Below are positions 34,581 through 42,374 of a stretch of DNA of 45,103 bases, piece by piece (within the stretch, counting starts at the first letter, position 1; each line of letters begins with the position of its first letter). The position numbers and the translations under genes are program-made. Under the pieces are notes generated by a model that saw only the letters and a list, made by a program, of their open reading frames with translations, searched no databases and had not been told where the DNA came from. This stretch comes from Actinomadura atramentaria DSM 43919 (GTDB lineage Bacteria; Actinomycetota; Actinomycetes; Streptosporangiales; Streptosporangiaceae): assembly GCF_000381885.1 (NCBI RefSeq), contig NZ_KB907220.1, forward strand, positions 98,757-143,859, given 5' to 3'.

Positions 34581-36266
34581 TCAGACCTCGACGACCGCCG
34601 GGATGATCATCGGGCGGCGCCGGTAGTTCTCGCTCACCCACTTGCCCGCCGTGCGGCGGATGATCTGGCTGACCTGGTGGACGTCGTTGACGCCCTTGCC
34701 CGCCGCCTCGGTCAGCGCGGCCTCGATCCGGTCGATGACCTCGTCGAAGTCCTCGTTGCCGATGCCCGCGCCGCGCGCGTGGATCTCCGGACCGGCGACG
34801 ACCTTGCCGGAGGAGGTGTCCAGGCCGACGACGACCGAGATGAAGCCCTCCTCGCCGAGGATGCGGCGGTCCTTGAGGGACGTCTCGGTGATCTCGCCGA
34901 CCGACAGGCCGTCCACGTACACGTACCCGGCCGGGACCGCGCCGACGATGCTGGCCTGGCCGTCCACGAGGTCGACGACGACGCCGTCCTCGGCGATGAC
35001 GATGTTCTCGTCCGGCACGCCCGTCGCCGCGGCGAGCTTGGCGTGCGCCCGCAGGTGCCGCCACTCGCCGTGGATCGGCATGAAGTTGCCGGGCTTGGTC
35101 ATGTTGAGGACGTAGAGCAGCTCGCCCGCCGAGGCGTGCCCGGACACGTGGACCAGCGCGTTGCCCTTGTGGACGATCCGCGCCCCCCACCGGGTGAGCC
35201 CGTTGATGACGCGGTTCACCGCGTTCTCGTTGCCCGGGATGAGCGACGAGGCGAGCATGACCGTGTCGCGGTCGGTGATGCGGATCTGGTGGTCGCGGTT
35301 GGCCATCCGCGACAGCGCCGACATCGGCTCGCCCTGCGACCCGGTGCAGACGAGGACGAGCCGGTCGCCCGGGATGTCGTCCAGTTCCTTCTGGTCGACC
35401 ATGACGTCCTCGGGCACCGTCAGGTACCCGAGTTCGCGCGCGACGCCCATGTTGCGGACCATCGAGCGGCCGACGAAGCACACCTTGCGGTTGTTGGCGA
35501 CCGCGGCGTCCAGCACCTGCTGCACCCGGTGGATGTGCGAGGCGAAGCACGCGACGATCAGCCGCTCCTTGGCGGTCCGGAACACCTCGTCGATGACCGG
35601 GCCGATGTTGCGCTCGCTGGTGACGAAGCCGGGCACCTCGGCGTTGGTGGAGTCCGACAGCAGCAGGTCGATGCCCTCCGCGCCGAGCCGCGCGAACCCA
35701 CCGAGGTCGGTGAGCCGCCCGTCCAGCGGGAGCTGGTCCATCTTGAAGTCGCCCGTGGCGAGCACCAGGCCCGCCGGGGTGCGGATCGCGACCGCCAGCG
35801 CGTCGGGGATGGAGTGGTTCACCGACAGGAACTCGCACGCGAACGGCCCGAACGCGCGGTGCTGGCCTTCGACCACCACGTCGGTGACGGGCTTGATGCG
35901 GTGCTCGGTGAGCTTGGCCTCCAGCAGCGCCAGCGTCAGCTTCGACCCGACGAGCGGGATGTCGCGGCGCTCGCGCAGCAGGTACGGGACCGCGCCGATG
36001 TGGTCCTCGTGGCCGTGCGTCAGGATGATCGCCTCGATGTCGTCGAGGCGGCCCCTGATGTACTCGAAGTCCGGCAGGATCAGGTCGATGCCGGGCTGCT
36101 CGGTCTCGGGGAACAGCACGCCGCAGTCGACGATCAGCAGCCGCCCGCCGAACTCGAAGACGGTCATGTTCCGGCCGATCTCGCCGAGCCCGCCGAGCGC
36201 GACGATGCGCAGGCCCTCGGGGGGCAGCGGCGGCGGGGCCGACAGGTCCGGATGGGGATGGCTCAC
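34581..36266 (-). CDS. rnj: Ribonuclease J
   Basis: The 561-aa metallo-beta-lactamase/beta-CASP nuclease has 5' exonuclease and endonuclease activity in RNA maturation and decay. The zinc motif is LTHGHEDHIGAVPYLL (residues about 82-97), followed by VNHSIPDALA, ATGDFKMDQ, the beta-CASP block (STNAEVPGFVTSE, FASHIHRVQQVLDAA) and HVSGHASAGEL. The C-terminal domain ends MIIPAVVEV. GTG 36266 has GGAGG 7 nt upstream. It lies 85 nt after dapA, the normal actinobacterial order, and is closed by a strong hairpin. Confidence 0.97.
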   Translation of the reverse strand: MSHPHPDLSAPPPLPPEGLRIVALGGLGEIGRNMTVFEFGGRLLIVDCGVLFPETEQPGIDLILPDFEYIRGRLDDIEAIILTHGHEDHIGAVPYLLRERRDIPLVGSKLTLALLEAKLTEHRIKPVTDVVVEGQHRAFGPFACEFLSVNHSIPDALAVAIRTPAGLVLATGDFKMDQLPLDGRLTDLGGFARLGAEGIDLLLSDSTNAEVPGFVTSERNIGPVIDEVFRTAKERLIVACFASHIHRVQQVLDAAVANNRKVCFVGRSMVRNMGVARELGYLTVPEDVMVDQKELDDIPGDRLVLVCTGSQGEPMSALSRMANRDHQIRITDRDTVMLASSLIPGNENAVNRVINGLTRWGARIVHKGNALVHVSGHASAGELLYVLNMTKPGNFMPIHGEWRHLRAHAKLAAATGVPDENIVIAEDGVVVDLVDGQASIVGAVPAGYVYVDGLSVGEITETSLKDRRILGEEGFISVVVGLDTSSGKVVAGPEIHARGAGIGNEDFDEVIDRIEAALTEAAGKGVNDVHQVSQIIRRTAGKWVSENYRRRPMIIPAVVEV

Positions 36267-36351
36267 GCGCGTACCTCCGCGGCGGTGCTCACGACGGACG
36301 GTGGAGCGGTCCCGCCGCTCGGGCGCGTTCGCGGCTCCCGCCGCGCGGCGG

Positions 36352-37290
36352 TCACCTGTCGACCTCCGGAATGCTTGCCTCGGGCACTTTGACTCCCCCT
36401 ATCATCAGTTCTTCGCGCAGGTACGCCGCGAACTCCGGCGGGGCCTCCACCAGCGGGGCGCGCACGGCGCCGCCGCCCGGGAGGCCCAGCAGGTTCAGCG
36501 CGGCCTTGACGGCGATGGCGCCCTGCGTACGGGTCATGATGGCCGTGACCACCGGCAGCAGGCGCCGGTGGATCTGCAGCGCCCGCGCCACGTCACCGGC
36601 GCGATACGCGTCGATCATCTCATGCAGGTCGGCTCCGACGACATGTCCGACCACGCTGACGAATCCGGCGGCGCCCATCGACAGCCACGCCAGGTTCAGG
36701 TTGTCGTCGCCGGAGTAGAACACCAGGTCGGTGGCCGCCATCACGCGGGACGAGCCGAACAGGTCGCCCTTGGCGTCCTTCACGGCGGTGATCCGCGGGT
36801 GCTCGGCGAGCTTGACGAGCGTCTCCCGCTCGATCGGGACGCCCGACCGGCCCGGGATGTCGTAGAGCATGCACGGCAGGCCGGTGGAATCCGCGACGGC
36901 CGTGAAGTGGCGGATCAGCCCCTCCTGCGGGGGCTTGTTGTAGTACGGCGTGACGACGAGCAGCCCGTGCGCTCCGGCGGCCTCGGCCTGCCGGGCGAGC
37001 TGGAGGCTGTGCTCGGTGTGGTTGGTCCCGGCGCCCGCCACGATCACCGCGCGGTCCCCGACGGCCTCGACCACGGCGCGCAGCAGCCGCTCTTTCTCGG
37101 CGTCGCCGGTGGTCGGGGACTCGCCCGTGGTCCCGTTGACGACGAGGCCGTCGTGGCGCTGCTCGTCGACCAGGTGGGTCGCGAGCCGCGCGGCCCCGTC
37201 GTAGTCCACGCCGCCGTCGGGCAGGAACGGGGTGACCATCGCGGTCAGCATCCGCCCGAACGGGGCGTCCGCGGTTGTGCTCGGTGCCAT
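36352..37290 (-). CDS. dapA: 4-hydroxy-tetrahydrodipicolinate synthase DapA
   Basis: DapA condenses pyruvate with aspartate semialdehyde in the lysine/diaminopimelate pathway. The 312-aa protein has the marks of the family: NGTTGESPTTGDAEKERLL (residues about 52-70), the Tyr in VTPYYNKPPQEGLIRHF, YDIPGRSGVPI, and the Schiff-base Lys in RITAVKDAKGD. ATG 37290 is supported by conservation of MLTAMVTPF downstream. There is no Shine-Dalgarno, but TACCGT ends 7 nt before the ATG, indicating a leaderless transcript. rnj follows on the same strand. Confidence 0.97.
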   Translation of the reverse strand: MAPSTTADAPFGRMLTAMVTPFLPDGGVDYDGAARLATHLVDEQRHDGLVVNGTTGESPTTGDAEKERLLRAVVEAVGDRAVIVAGAGTNHTEHSLQLARQAEAAGAHGLLVVTPYYNKPPQEGLIRHFTAVADSTGLPCMLYDIPGRSGVPIERETLVKLAEHPRITAVKDAKGDLFGSSRVMAATDLVFYSGDDNLNLAWLSMGAAGFVSVVGHVVGADLHEMIDAYRAGDVARALQIHRRLLPVVTAIMTRTQGAIAVKAALNLLGLPGGGAVRAPLVEAPPEFAAYLREELMIGGVKVPEASIPEVDR

Positions 37291-37297
37291 GCACCGA

Positions 37298-37303
37298 ACG
37301 GTA
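37298..37303 (-). promoter_or_regulatory. -10 box of dapA (leaderless type)
   Basis: TACCGT on the reverse strand is followed by 7 nt and ATG, with no ribosome site between. Confidence 0.5.
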
Positions 37304-37352
37304 CCGGTCCGCGGGGGCGGCGCGGACCCGCAGCCCCCGGTCGGCGGGCTCC

Positions 37353-37402
37353 GCGGCGGTCCTGAAGACCGCCGCCGTGCTCGGGGGGACACGGCGGCGG
37401 TC
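37353..37402. terminator. Two overlapping, mutually exclusive hairpins between the GH18-like gene and dapA
   Basis: GACCGCCGCCGTG (37367-37379) and CACGGCGGCGGTC (37390-37402) form a perfect 13-bp stem with a 10-nt loop. The first nine bases of that left arm (37367-37375) can instead pair with GCGGCGGTC at 37353-37361. On the reverse strand this lies 35 nt past the GH18-like stop and 50 nt before the dapA -10 box. A terminator for the GH18-like gene is the plain reading. Confidence 0.65.
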
Positions 37403-37436
37403 TCCTGCCCCGTCATCGGACGCGGGGATCGGCGCG

Positions 37437-38483
37437 TTACCCGGGGGCGGGCCAGCCGCGGTCGTAGGCGCGCCAGTCGGCGGCGCCGGTGGTCCAGTCG
37501 GCGTAGATCCCGACGCCGTAGGGGCGGGTCGGCGGGGCGTCCAGCCCGTCCACGCCCCGGCGGACGCCGCGCAGTGCGGTCGCCAGGTCCTCGGCCCAGC
37601 CGGTCACGGGCCGGTAGGTGGGGACGCCGATGAACACGGTGGCGCGGTCCCCGATGAGGTCGAGCGTCCACCGGGTGTGCGCCGCGTAGTGCAGGCCGAC
37701 GAGGGAGCGGGTGGGCAGCTCGGTGTCGTAGGTCATGATCGCGACCTGGTCGGCGCGGTCCGCGAGCGCGCGCAGGAACCGGGCCGTGGGGCGCGGCGGG
37801 TAGTGCAGCGGGCCGGTGCGCGGGGCGACCGCGTCCAGGACGGGCTGGACGCCGTCCCACAGCGTCTTCTGCTCCACCGCGACCGACAGCACGCGCCCGC
37901 GCGCCCGCGTGAGCGCGCGGGTGCGCGTCAGAAGATCGAGGAAGGCGCCGTCGTCGCGGTAGACGGGCTCGAAGTCGTAGTGGATTCCGTCGAAGCCGAC
38001 GTCGAGGAAGGTCGCGTCGGTCGCCAGGACGCGGTTCCGGACGGCGGGGTCGTCGAGGTCGATGACGCCGTGGCCGTCCACCTCGCGGATCTGCCCGAGG
38101 TACGCCTGCGCGCGGACGCCGGGGGCGTAGCGGCGCATCGCGGCCAGCAGCGCGGCGGCGTTGCGGTACTTGGCGGGCGGGACGGTGCCGTCCGCCTCGA
38201 CCGGGCCCGCGTGGAAGAACACGTCGGTGATCCGCGCGCGGCGCAGCAGGTCGGCGAACGCGCGGTACTCGGCGTCGGTGTGGGTCTCCCCCACCCACTG
38301 GTGGCGGGCCCACAGCGCGTTGGCGTTCGTGCCGGGCGCGTGCGGGGCGCGCTGCCACCACGTCCACGCGCCGACCGGGACGAGCACGGCGAGGCCGAGC
38401 GCGTACGCGGCGGTCCAGGCGGCCGCGCGCACGACCGCCCGGCGCGTCCCCCGTCGTCGCATGGCGTGCATCGTCGCAGGCAC
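37437..38483 (-). CDS. Membrane-anchored GH18-like TIM-barrel protein
   Basis: This 348-aa protein has a basic N-terminus and one hydrophobic segment (TAAYALGLAVLVPVGAWTWW, residues about 24-43), so it is anchored or secreted. The outer domain resembles glycoside hydrolase family 18: FLDVGFDGIHYDFEPVYRDD carries a DGxxxDxE-like active-site strand with Glu as the would-be acid, and AIMTYDTELP matches the later MxYD strand motif of that family. Family members cleave chitin or peptidoglycan glycans, but some have lost activity. The start is unsure: GTG 38483, ATG 38471 and ATG 38462 are all in frame. It is separated from dapA by strong hairpins. Confidence 0.65.
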   Translation of the reverse strand: MPATMHAMRRRGTRRAVVRAAAWTAAYALGLAVLVPVGAWTWWQRAPHAPGTNANALWARHQWVGETHTDAEYRAFADLLRRARITDVFFHAGPVEADGTVPPAKYRNAAALLAAMRRYAPGVRAQAYLGQIREVDGHGVIDLDDPAVRNRVLATDATFLDVGFDGIHYDFEPVYRDDGAFLDLLTRTRALTRARGRVLSVAVEQKTLWDGVQPVLDAVAPRTGPLHYPPRPTARFLRALADRADQVAIMTYDTELPTRSLVGLHYAAHTRWTLDLIGDRATVFIGVPTYRPVTGWAEDLATALRGVRRGVDGLDAPPTRPYGVGIYADWTTGAADWRAYDRGWPAPG

Positions 38484-38629
38484 AACCCGGGACGGGGAAC
38501 CCGAACGATCAAGGATCGGTCATCGTTCCGCGTGTCGCGGACCGGATCGCGCACGGTGGGTATCCCCTTGATCACAGACGGGGCCCCGGGCATGACGGGG
38601 CCGCCGTCCGGGATGGAGGTCGAGCGACC

Positions 38630-38905
38630 ATGCGACACCAGACCGAGGCGCGCCGGACCGACCGGCGCGCCGTTCCCCGGCGGACGGTCCGCCGGGCCGG
38701 TGACCGGCGCCGCGTGCGGCGCGGCGGCCGCTCCGCGGAGCGGCCCTCGGGCGAGCCGGCGCCCCTGTTCAGCACCCGTGCCCTCGTCATCCTGCTGGCG
38801 GCGGTGGGCGCGGCGGTGTTCTCCGTGGTCAGACCCGACACGGCGGTCCCCATCGGGGTCGCGGTCGGGGTCGTGACGGTCCTCGCGCAGATCGTCCGCG
38901 ACTGA
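38630..38905 (+). CDS. Small basic membrane protein, unknown
   Basis: This 91-aa product has an Arg-rich N-terminal half (about 20 arginines in the first 45 residues) and two hydrophobic segments, ALVILLAAVGAAVFSVV and VPIGVAVGVVTVLAQIV. A GGAGG lies 11 nt before the ATG, a little far. I do not recognise a family. It is divergent from the GH18-like gene and followed by a terminator, which supports it being a real transcript unit. Confidence 0.6.
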   Translation: MRHQTEARRTDRRAVPRRTVRRAGDRRRVRRGGRSAERPSGEPAPLFSTRALVILLAAVGAAVFSVVRPDTAVPIGVAVGVVTVLAQIVRD

Positions 38906-38937
38906 CCGGGGGAAACACCGGCTGAACCGGAAAACGG

Positions 38938-38961
38938 CGGCGGGGACCGCGAGCCCCGCCG
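38938..38961. terminator. Bidirectional terminator hairpin
   Basis: CGGCGGGG and CCCCGCCG form a perfect 8-bp stem with an 8-nt loop. It lies between the convergent small membrane protein gene and the VOC gene. Confidence 0.65.
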
Positions 38962-39005
38962 TCACGTCGTCCCCCGCACACGCCAGGACCCCGACCGCCA
39001 CGCCG

Positions 39006-39341
39006 CTAGTCGGCGCAGAGGCAGAACTCGTTGCCCTGCGGGTCGCGCCAGACCTGGAACGCCTGCCCGGGGTCGGGCTCCACCGCGAGCGTCGCGCCGA
39101 GCGACCGCGCCCGCTCCGCCGCCGCCGTGACGTCGGGGACGGCGAGGTCGAGGTGGACGCGGTTCTTGACGGTCTTGCCCTCGGGCACGAGCTGGAACGA
39201 CAAGATCGGTCCGCCCTCCAGCGGCTCCAGGTCGATCCAGTCCTCGTCGCGCGAGGTCTCCTTCATCCCGATCAGCGCGCTCCAGAACCGCGCCATCTCG
39301 TCCAGGTCCGTGCAGTCGTACACGACGTTCGTGACTTTCAT
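39006..39341 (-). CDS. VOC (glyoxalase/bleomycin resistance) family protein
   Basis: This 111-aa single-module vicinal-oxygen-chelate protein has two beta-alpha-beta-beta-beta repeats. Marks are VVYDCTDLDEMARFWSALIG at the start, NRVHLDLAVPDVTAAAERA in the middle (with the metal-site His) and WRDPQGNEFCLC at the end (Glu). Substrate cannot be read from sequence. ATG 39341 has GGAAGGAAG upstream. It is divergent from the CGNR gene, with symmetric and direct repeats between them, so CGNR is the likely regulator. Confidence 0.9.
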   Translation of the reverse strand: MKVTNVVYDCTDLDEMARFWSALIGMKETSRDEDWIDLEPLEGGPILSFQLVPEGKTVKNRVHLDLAVPDVTAAAERARSLGATLAVEPDPGQAFQVWRDPQGNEFCLCAD

Positions 39342-39372
39342 GGGAGCTTCCTTCCCGGTCGACACCGGTGAA

Positions 39373-39444
39373 ACCATAACGATGGTGTCTTCGCCTGGCA
39401 ACCGCCAAAACCGGAACGCTGGTGTTGACCCGGAACGCCGGTGT
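39373..39444. promoter_or_regulatory. Operator-like repeats in the VOC/CGNR divergent region
   Basis: ACCAT-AACG-ATGGT (39373-39386) is a perfect 5+5 inverted repeat. CCGGAACGCTGGTGT (39411-39425) and CCGGAACGCCGGTGT (39430-39444) are direct repeats 19 bp apart, differing at one base. TAAACT at 39454-39459 is a likely -10 for the CGNR gene, so the direct repeats cover its -35 zone. Confidence 0.55.
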
Positions 39445-39483
39445 CCGCCCTGGTAAACTCGCCGTTGCCGAGAGGGGGCCACC

Positions 39484-40044
39484 ATGACGGCCGCGGAACC
39501 GGCGGGCCCGCCCGCCGCCCTGCTCCTCCGGGACTTCGTCAACACGCTCGACGTCGACGCGGGCACCGAGGAGCTGACCGACCCCGGACGGCTCGCGCTC
39601 TGGCTGCACGGCCGCGGCCTGGTCCCGGCCGACGCCGCCGCCGCGCCCGCCGACCTGGACACCGCGCTCGACCTGCGCGAGGGGCTGCGGGCCGCGATGC
39701 TCGCGCACCACGGCCCCCGCACCGTCCCCGAGCCCGCCGACCACCCCGCGCTGGACGCGGTGCTCGCCGGGCTGCCGCTGACCGTCTCGCTCGCGGGCGA
39801 CGGGCCCGCGCTCGTCCCCGCCGCGACCGGCGTCCGCGCCGGGCTCGGCCGCCTGGCCGCCGCGCTGATGGAGTCCGCCGCCGACGGATCGTGGCCCCGG
39901 CTCAAGGTGTGCCCGGAGAGCACCTGCGCGTGGGCGTTCCTCGACACGTCCAAGAACCGGTCCCGGACGTGGTGCTCCATGCGCGTCTGCGGGAACCGCA
40001 CCAAGACCCGCGCCTACCGCGCCCGCCGCACCGCGCCCGCCTGA
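39484..40044 (+). CDS. CGNR zinc-finger (ABATE domain) putative regulator
   Basis: The 186-aa protein has an N-terminal ABATE domain (LLLRDFVNTLDVDAGTEEL, residues about 13-31) and a C-terminal CGNR zinc finger (CPESTCAWAFLDTSKNRSR, then WCSMRVCGNRTKTRAYRAR). The finger is thought to bind DNA and the ABATE domain a ligand; members often regulate an adjacent gene. ATG 39484 has GAGAGGGGG upstream. It is divergent from the VOC gene, its likely target. Confidence 0.93.
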   Translation: MTAAEPAGPPAALLLRDFVNTLDVDAGTEELTDPGRLALWLHGRGLVPADAAAAPADLDTALDLREGLRAAMLAHHGPRTVPEPADHPALDAVLAGLPLTVSLAGDGPALVPAATGVRAGLGRLAAALMESAADGSWPRLKVCPESTCAWAFLDTSKNRSRTWCSMRVCGNRTKTRAYRARRTAPA

Positions 40045-40049
40045 CCCCC

Positions 40050-40055
40050 TACGCT
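40050..40055 (+). promoter_or_regulatory. -10 box of the GNAT gene (leaderless type)
   Basis: TACGCT, then GGCCCC, then ATG. It lies immediately after the CGNR stop, so the acetyltransferase may have its own leaderless transcript. Confidence 0.5.
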
Positions 40056-40061
40056 GGCCCC

Positions 40062-40628
40062 ATGCCCCCACCGGACGTCCTTCCCGACGCGGGCGTGCGG
40101 CCCGCGCGCCGCGCCGACGCCGCCGCGGTCGCCGACATCCAGGTCCGCGCCTGGCGGCACGGGTACCGGGAGCTGCTGCCCGCGCCCGTCCTGGCCGAGG
40201 TGACCGGCGACGACGCCCGCGCCGCGTGGCGGGAGCGCTGGGCCGCGTCGGTCGCCGCGCCGCCGACCGCGCGGCACCGGGTGCTCGTCGCCGTCCACCG
40301 CGACCTCGTCACCGGCTTCGCCGCGCACGCCCCCGCCGAGGACGCCGACCACGACCCGGCCGCCACGGGCGAACTCGTCGCGCTGCACGTCGACCCCGCC
40401 CACGTCCGCGCCGGGCACGGCAGCCGCCTGCTCGCCGCCACCGCCGACCTGCTGCGCGAGGACGGCTGCGAGACGCTCGTCACCTGGGTGTTCGAGCGCG
40501 ACGAGATCTTGCGCGCGTTCCTCGGCTCGGCGGGCTGGGCCCCCGACGGCGCGTCCCGCACCCTGGACATGGGCGAACCGGTCCGCCAGGTCCGGCTGCA
40601 CACCGCGATCGGTCCCGATCCCGCCTGA
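40062..40628 (+). CDS. GNAT-family N-acetyltransferase
   Basis: This 188-aa acetyl-CoA-dependent acetyltransferase has the GNAT order of elements: GVRPARRADAAAVADIQVRAW (quoted in part) at the N-terminus, the beta4 strand GELVALHVDPAHVRAGHGSRLL holding the V-x-P-x-x-x-G-x-G-x-x-L acetyl-CoA loop (residues about 105-125), and a C-terminal FLGSAGWAPDG strand typical of the family. The substrate is unknown. ATG 40062 is 17 nt after the CGNR stop. Confidence 0.9.
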   Translation: MPPPDVLPDAGVRPARRADAAAVADIQVRAWRHGYRELLPAPVLAEVTGDDARAAWRERWAASVAAPPTARHRVLVAVHRDLVTGFAAHAPAEDADHDPAATGELVALHVDPAHVRAGHGSRLLAATADLLREDGCETLVTWVFERDEILRAFLGSAGWAPDGASRTLDMGEPVRQVRLHTAIGPDPA

Positions 40629-40673
40629 ACCCGCCTAACACGGGGTCGGTGAGGGGCATCGGACCGCCGGCCG

Positions 40674-40679
40674 TATGTT
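40674..40679 (+). promoter_or_regulatory. -10 box of the MFS gene (leaderless type)
   Basis: TATGTT, then GGACGC, then GTG. Spacing equals that of the preceding GNAT gene. Confidence 0.5.
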
Positions 40680-40685
40680 GGACGC

Positions 40686-42341
40686 GTGCCCGAGACGACC
40701 CTGACAGCGCCTCCCACCTCGCCGGTCGCGCCCGCCTCCGCACGCCGCCGCTGGCTCGGGGTGTGCGTGATCAGCCTCGGCGTCTCCCTGATCATCGTGG
40801 ACGCCACCGTCGTCGGGGTCCTGCTCCCCCAGATGGTGAGCGGCCTCGGGCTGACCAGCACCGACGCCGAGTGGGTCACGTCGGTGTACGCGCTGGTGTT
40901 CGCCGCGCTGCTGATCCCGGCGGGCCGCGCCGGGGACCTGTTCGGCCGCCGCCGCCTGTTCCTGGCCGGGACGGCCGTGTTCGCGCTCGCCAGCCTCGGC
41001 GTCGCCGCCGCGCACAGCGGATCGGCGCTGGTCGGGGCGCGCGCGCTCCAGGGCGTCGGCGCGTCGATGATCATGCCCGCGGCGCTGTCCACGCTGAACA
41101 CGCTGTTCACCGGCCGCGACCGGCACATCGCCTTCGGCATCTGGGGCTCGATGCTCAGCGGCATGGCCGCGCTCGGCCCGCTCATCGGCGGCGGCCTGGC
41201 CACCGGCGGCACGTGGCGCTGGGCGTTCTGGGTCAACCTGCCGCTCGGCGCGGCGCTCGTCGCCGGGGCCGCCGTCCTCATGCCCGAGACGCGCGGCCGC
41301 GCCGCCGGCTCCCGCAACCCGCTGCGCGAGATCGACTGGGCGGGCGGCGCGCTCGCCACGCTCGGCCTCGGCGCGCTCGTCTGCGGGATCATCGAGGGCC
41401 AAAGTTACGGCTGGTGGACCGCCACCGCGCCGTTCCACACCTTCGGACTCGACTTCCCGCGCGGCGGGCCGTCGCCCGTCCCCGTCGTGCTCGCGCTCGG
41501 GGCCGTGCTGATCGCCGCGCTCGTGCTCGTGGAACGCGCCCGCGCCACCGCCGGACGGCCCGTCATGCTCGACCTCGCGCTGTTCCGCATCCCGAACTTC
41601 CGGAACGGGAACCTGGCGTCCGCGCTGATCAACGTCGGGGAACTCGGGCTGGTGTTCATCCTCCCGCTGTTCATGCTCGGCGTTCACGGGACGTCCCCGA
41701 TCCAGATCAGCCTCGCGATCCTGCCGCTGGCCGTGGGAGCGTTCCTGTCCGGCGGGTACGCCGGGCACCTGGGCGCCAAGCGCGGACCGCACCGCATCGT
41801 CCAGGTCGGGATGGCGCTGGAGGTCGCCGCCGTCCTCGGCCTCGCCGTCACCATCTCCCCGGACACCGGCGGGCTCGGCGTCGCCCCGTGGATGCTGCTG
41901 TACGGGATCGGGCTCGGGCTGACGTCCGCGCAGCTCACCAACGCGTCCCTCGCCGACGTGCCGCCCGAGCAGTCCGGGCAGGCGTCCGGAACGCAGTCCA
42001 CCGCCCGGCAGATCGGCGCGGCCCTCGGCATCGCCCTCATCGGCACCGTCTTCGCGACGAGCCTCGGCCGCACCGTCACCGACCGACTCACCGACGACGG
42101 CGCGCCGCCCGCGCACGCGGCCGCCGTCGCCCACGACCTCCGGCACAGCGCCGGGACCTACGCGCGCGAACTGCACGCCGACCCGCGCCGCGCCGCCGAC
42201 GCGCACGCCGCCGACGCGGGCCTGGCCGCCGCCGCCCGCGACGGGGCGCTGGTCACCGCGCTGATCCTCGCGGGCGGACTCGCGCTGTCGCTGCGGCTCC
42301 GGCCGAGCGGCGCGCGGCGTCCGGAAGAATCGGCGGCGTAG
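40686..42341 (+). CDS. MFS transporter, DHA2 (14-helix) drug exporter family
   Basis: The 551-aa protein is a major facilitator antiporter with about 14 helices. It has motif D1/A in VDATVVGVLLPQM and GRAGDLFGRRRLF (residues about 78-90), motif C-like GPLIGGGLATGGTWRWAFWVNLP, typical of the DHA2 branch, and QASGTQSTARQIGAALG in the C-terminal half. Family members export drugs or antiseptics by proton exchange; the substrate is unknown. A soluble, Ala/His-rich insertion lies before the last helix (around 480-515). GTG 40686 follows a leaderless-type -10 box. Confidence 0.92.
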   Translation: MPETTLTAPPTSPVAPASARRRWLGVCVISLGVSLIIVDATVVGVLLPQMVSGLGLTSTDAEWVTSVYALVFAALLIPAGRAGDLFGRRRLFLAGTAVFALASLGVAAAHSGSALVGARALQGVGASMIMPAALSTLNTLFTGRDRHIAFGIWGSMLSGMAALGPLIGGGLATGGTWRWAFWVNLPLGAALVAGAAVLMPETRGRAAGSRNPLREIDWAGGALATLGLGALVCGIIEGQSYGWWTATAPFHTFGLDFPRGGPSPVPVVLALGAVLIAALVLVERARATAGRPVMLDLALFRIPNFRNGNLASALINVGELGLVFILPLFMLGVHGTSPIQISLAILPLAVGAFLSGGYAGHLGAKRGPHRIVQVGMALEVAAVLGLAVTISPDTGGLGVAPWMLLYGIGLGLTSAQLTNASLADVPPEQSGQASGTQSTARQIGAALGIALIGTVFATSLGRTVTDRLTDDGAPPAHAAAVAHDLRHSAGTYARELHADPRRAADAHAADAGLAAAARDGALVTALILAGGLALSLRLRPSGARRPEESAA

Positions 42342-42374
42342 TCTCCCCTGTCGTCCAACGAGAACACGGTAACT

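Noticed and set aside
38558..38563. GGGTAT resembling a sigma-B type -10 before the small membrane protein gene
   Set aside because: No GNNTN-type -35 at 14-16 bp upstream is present.
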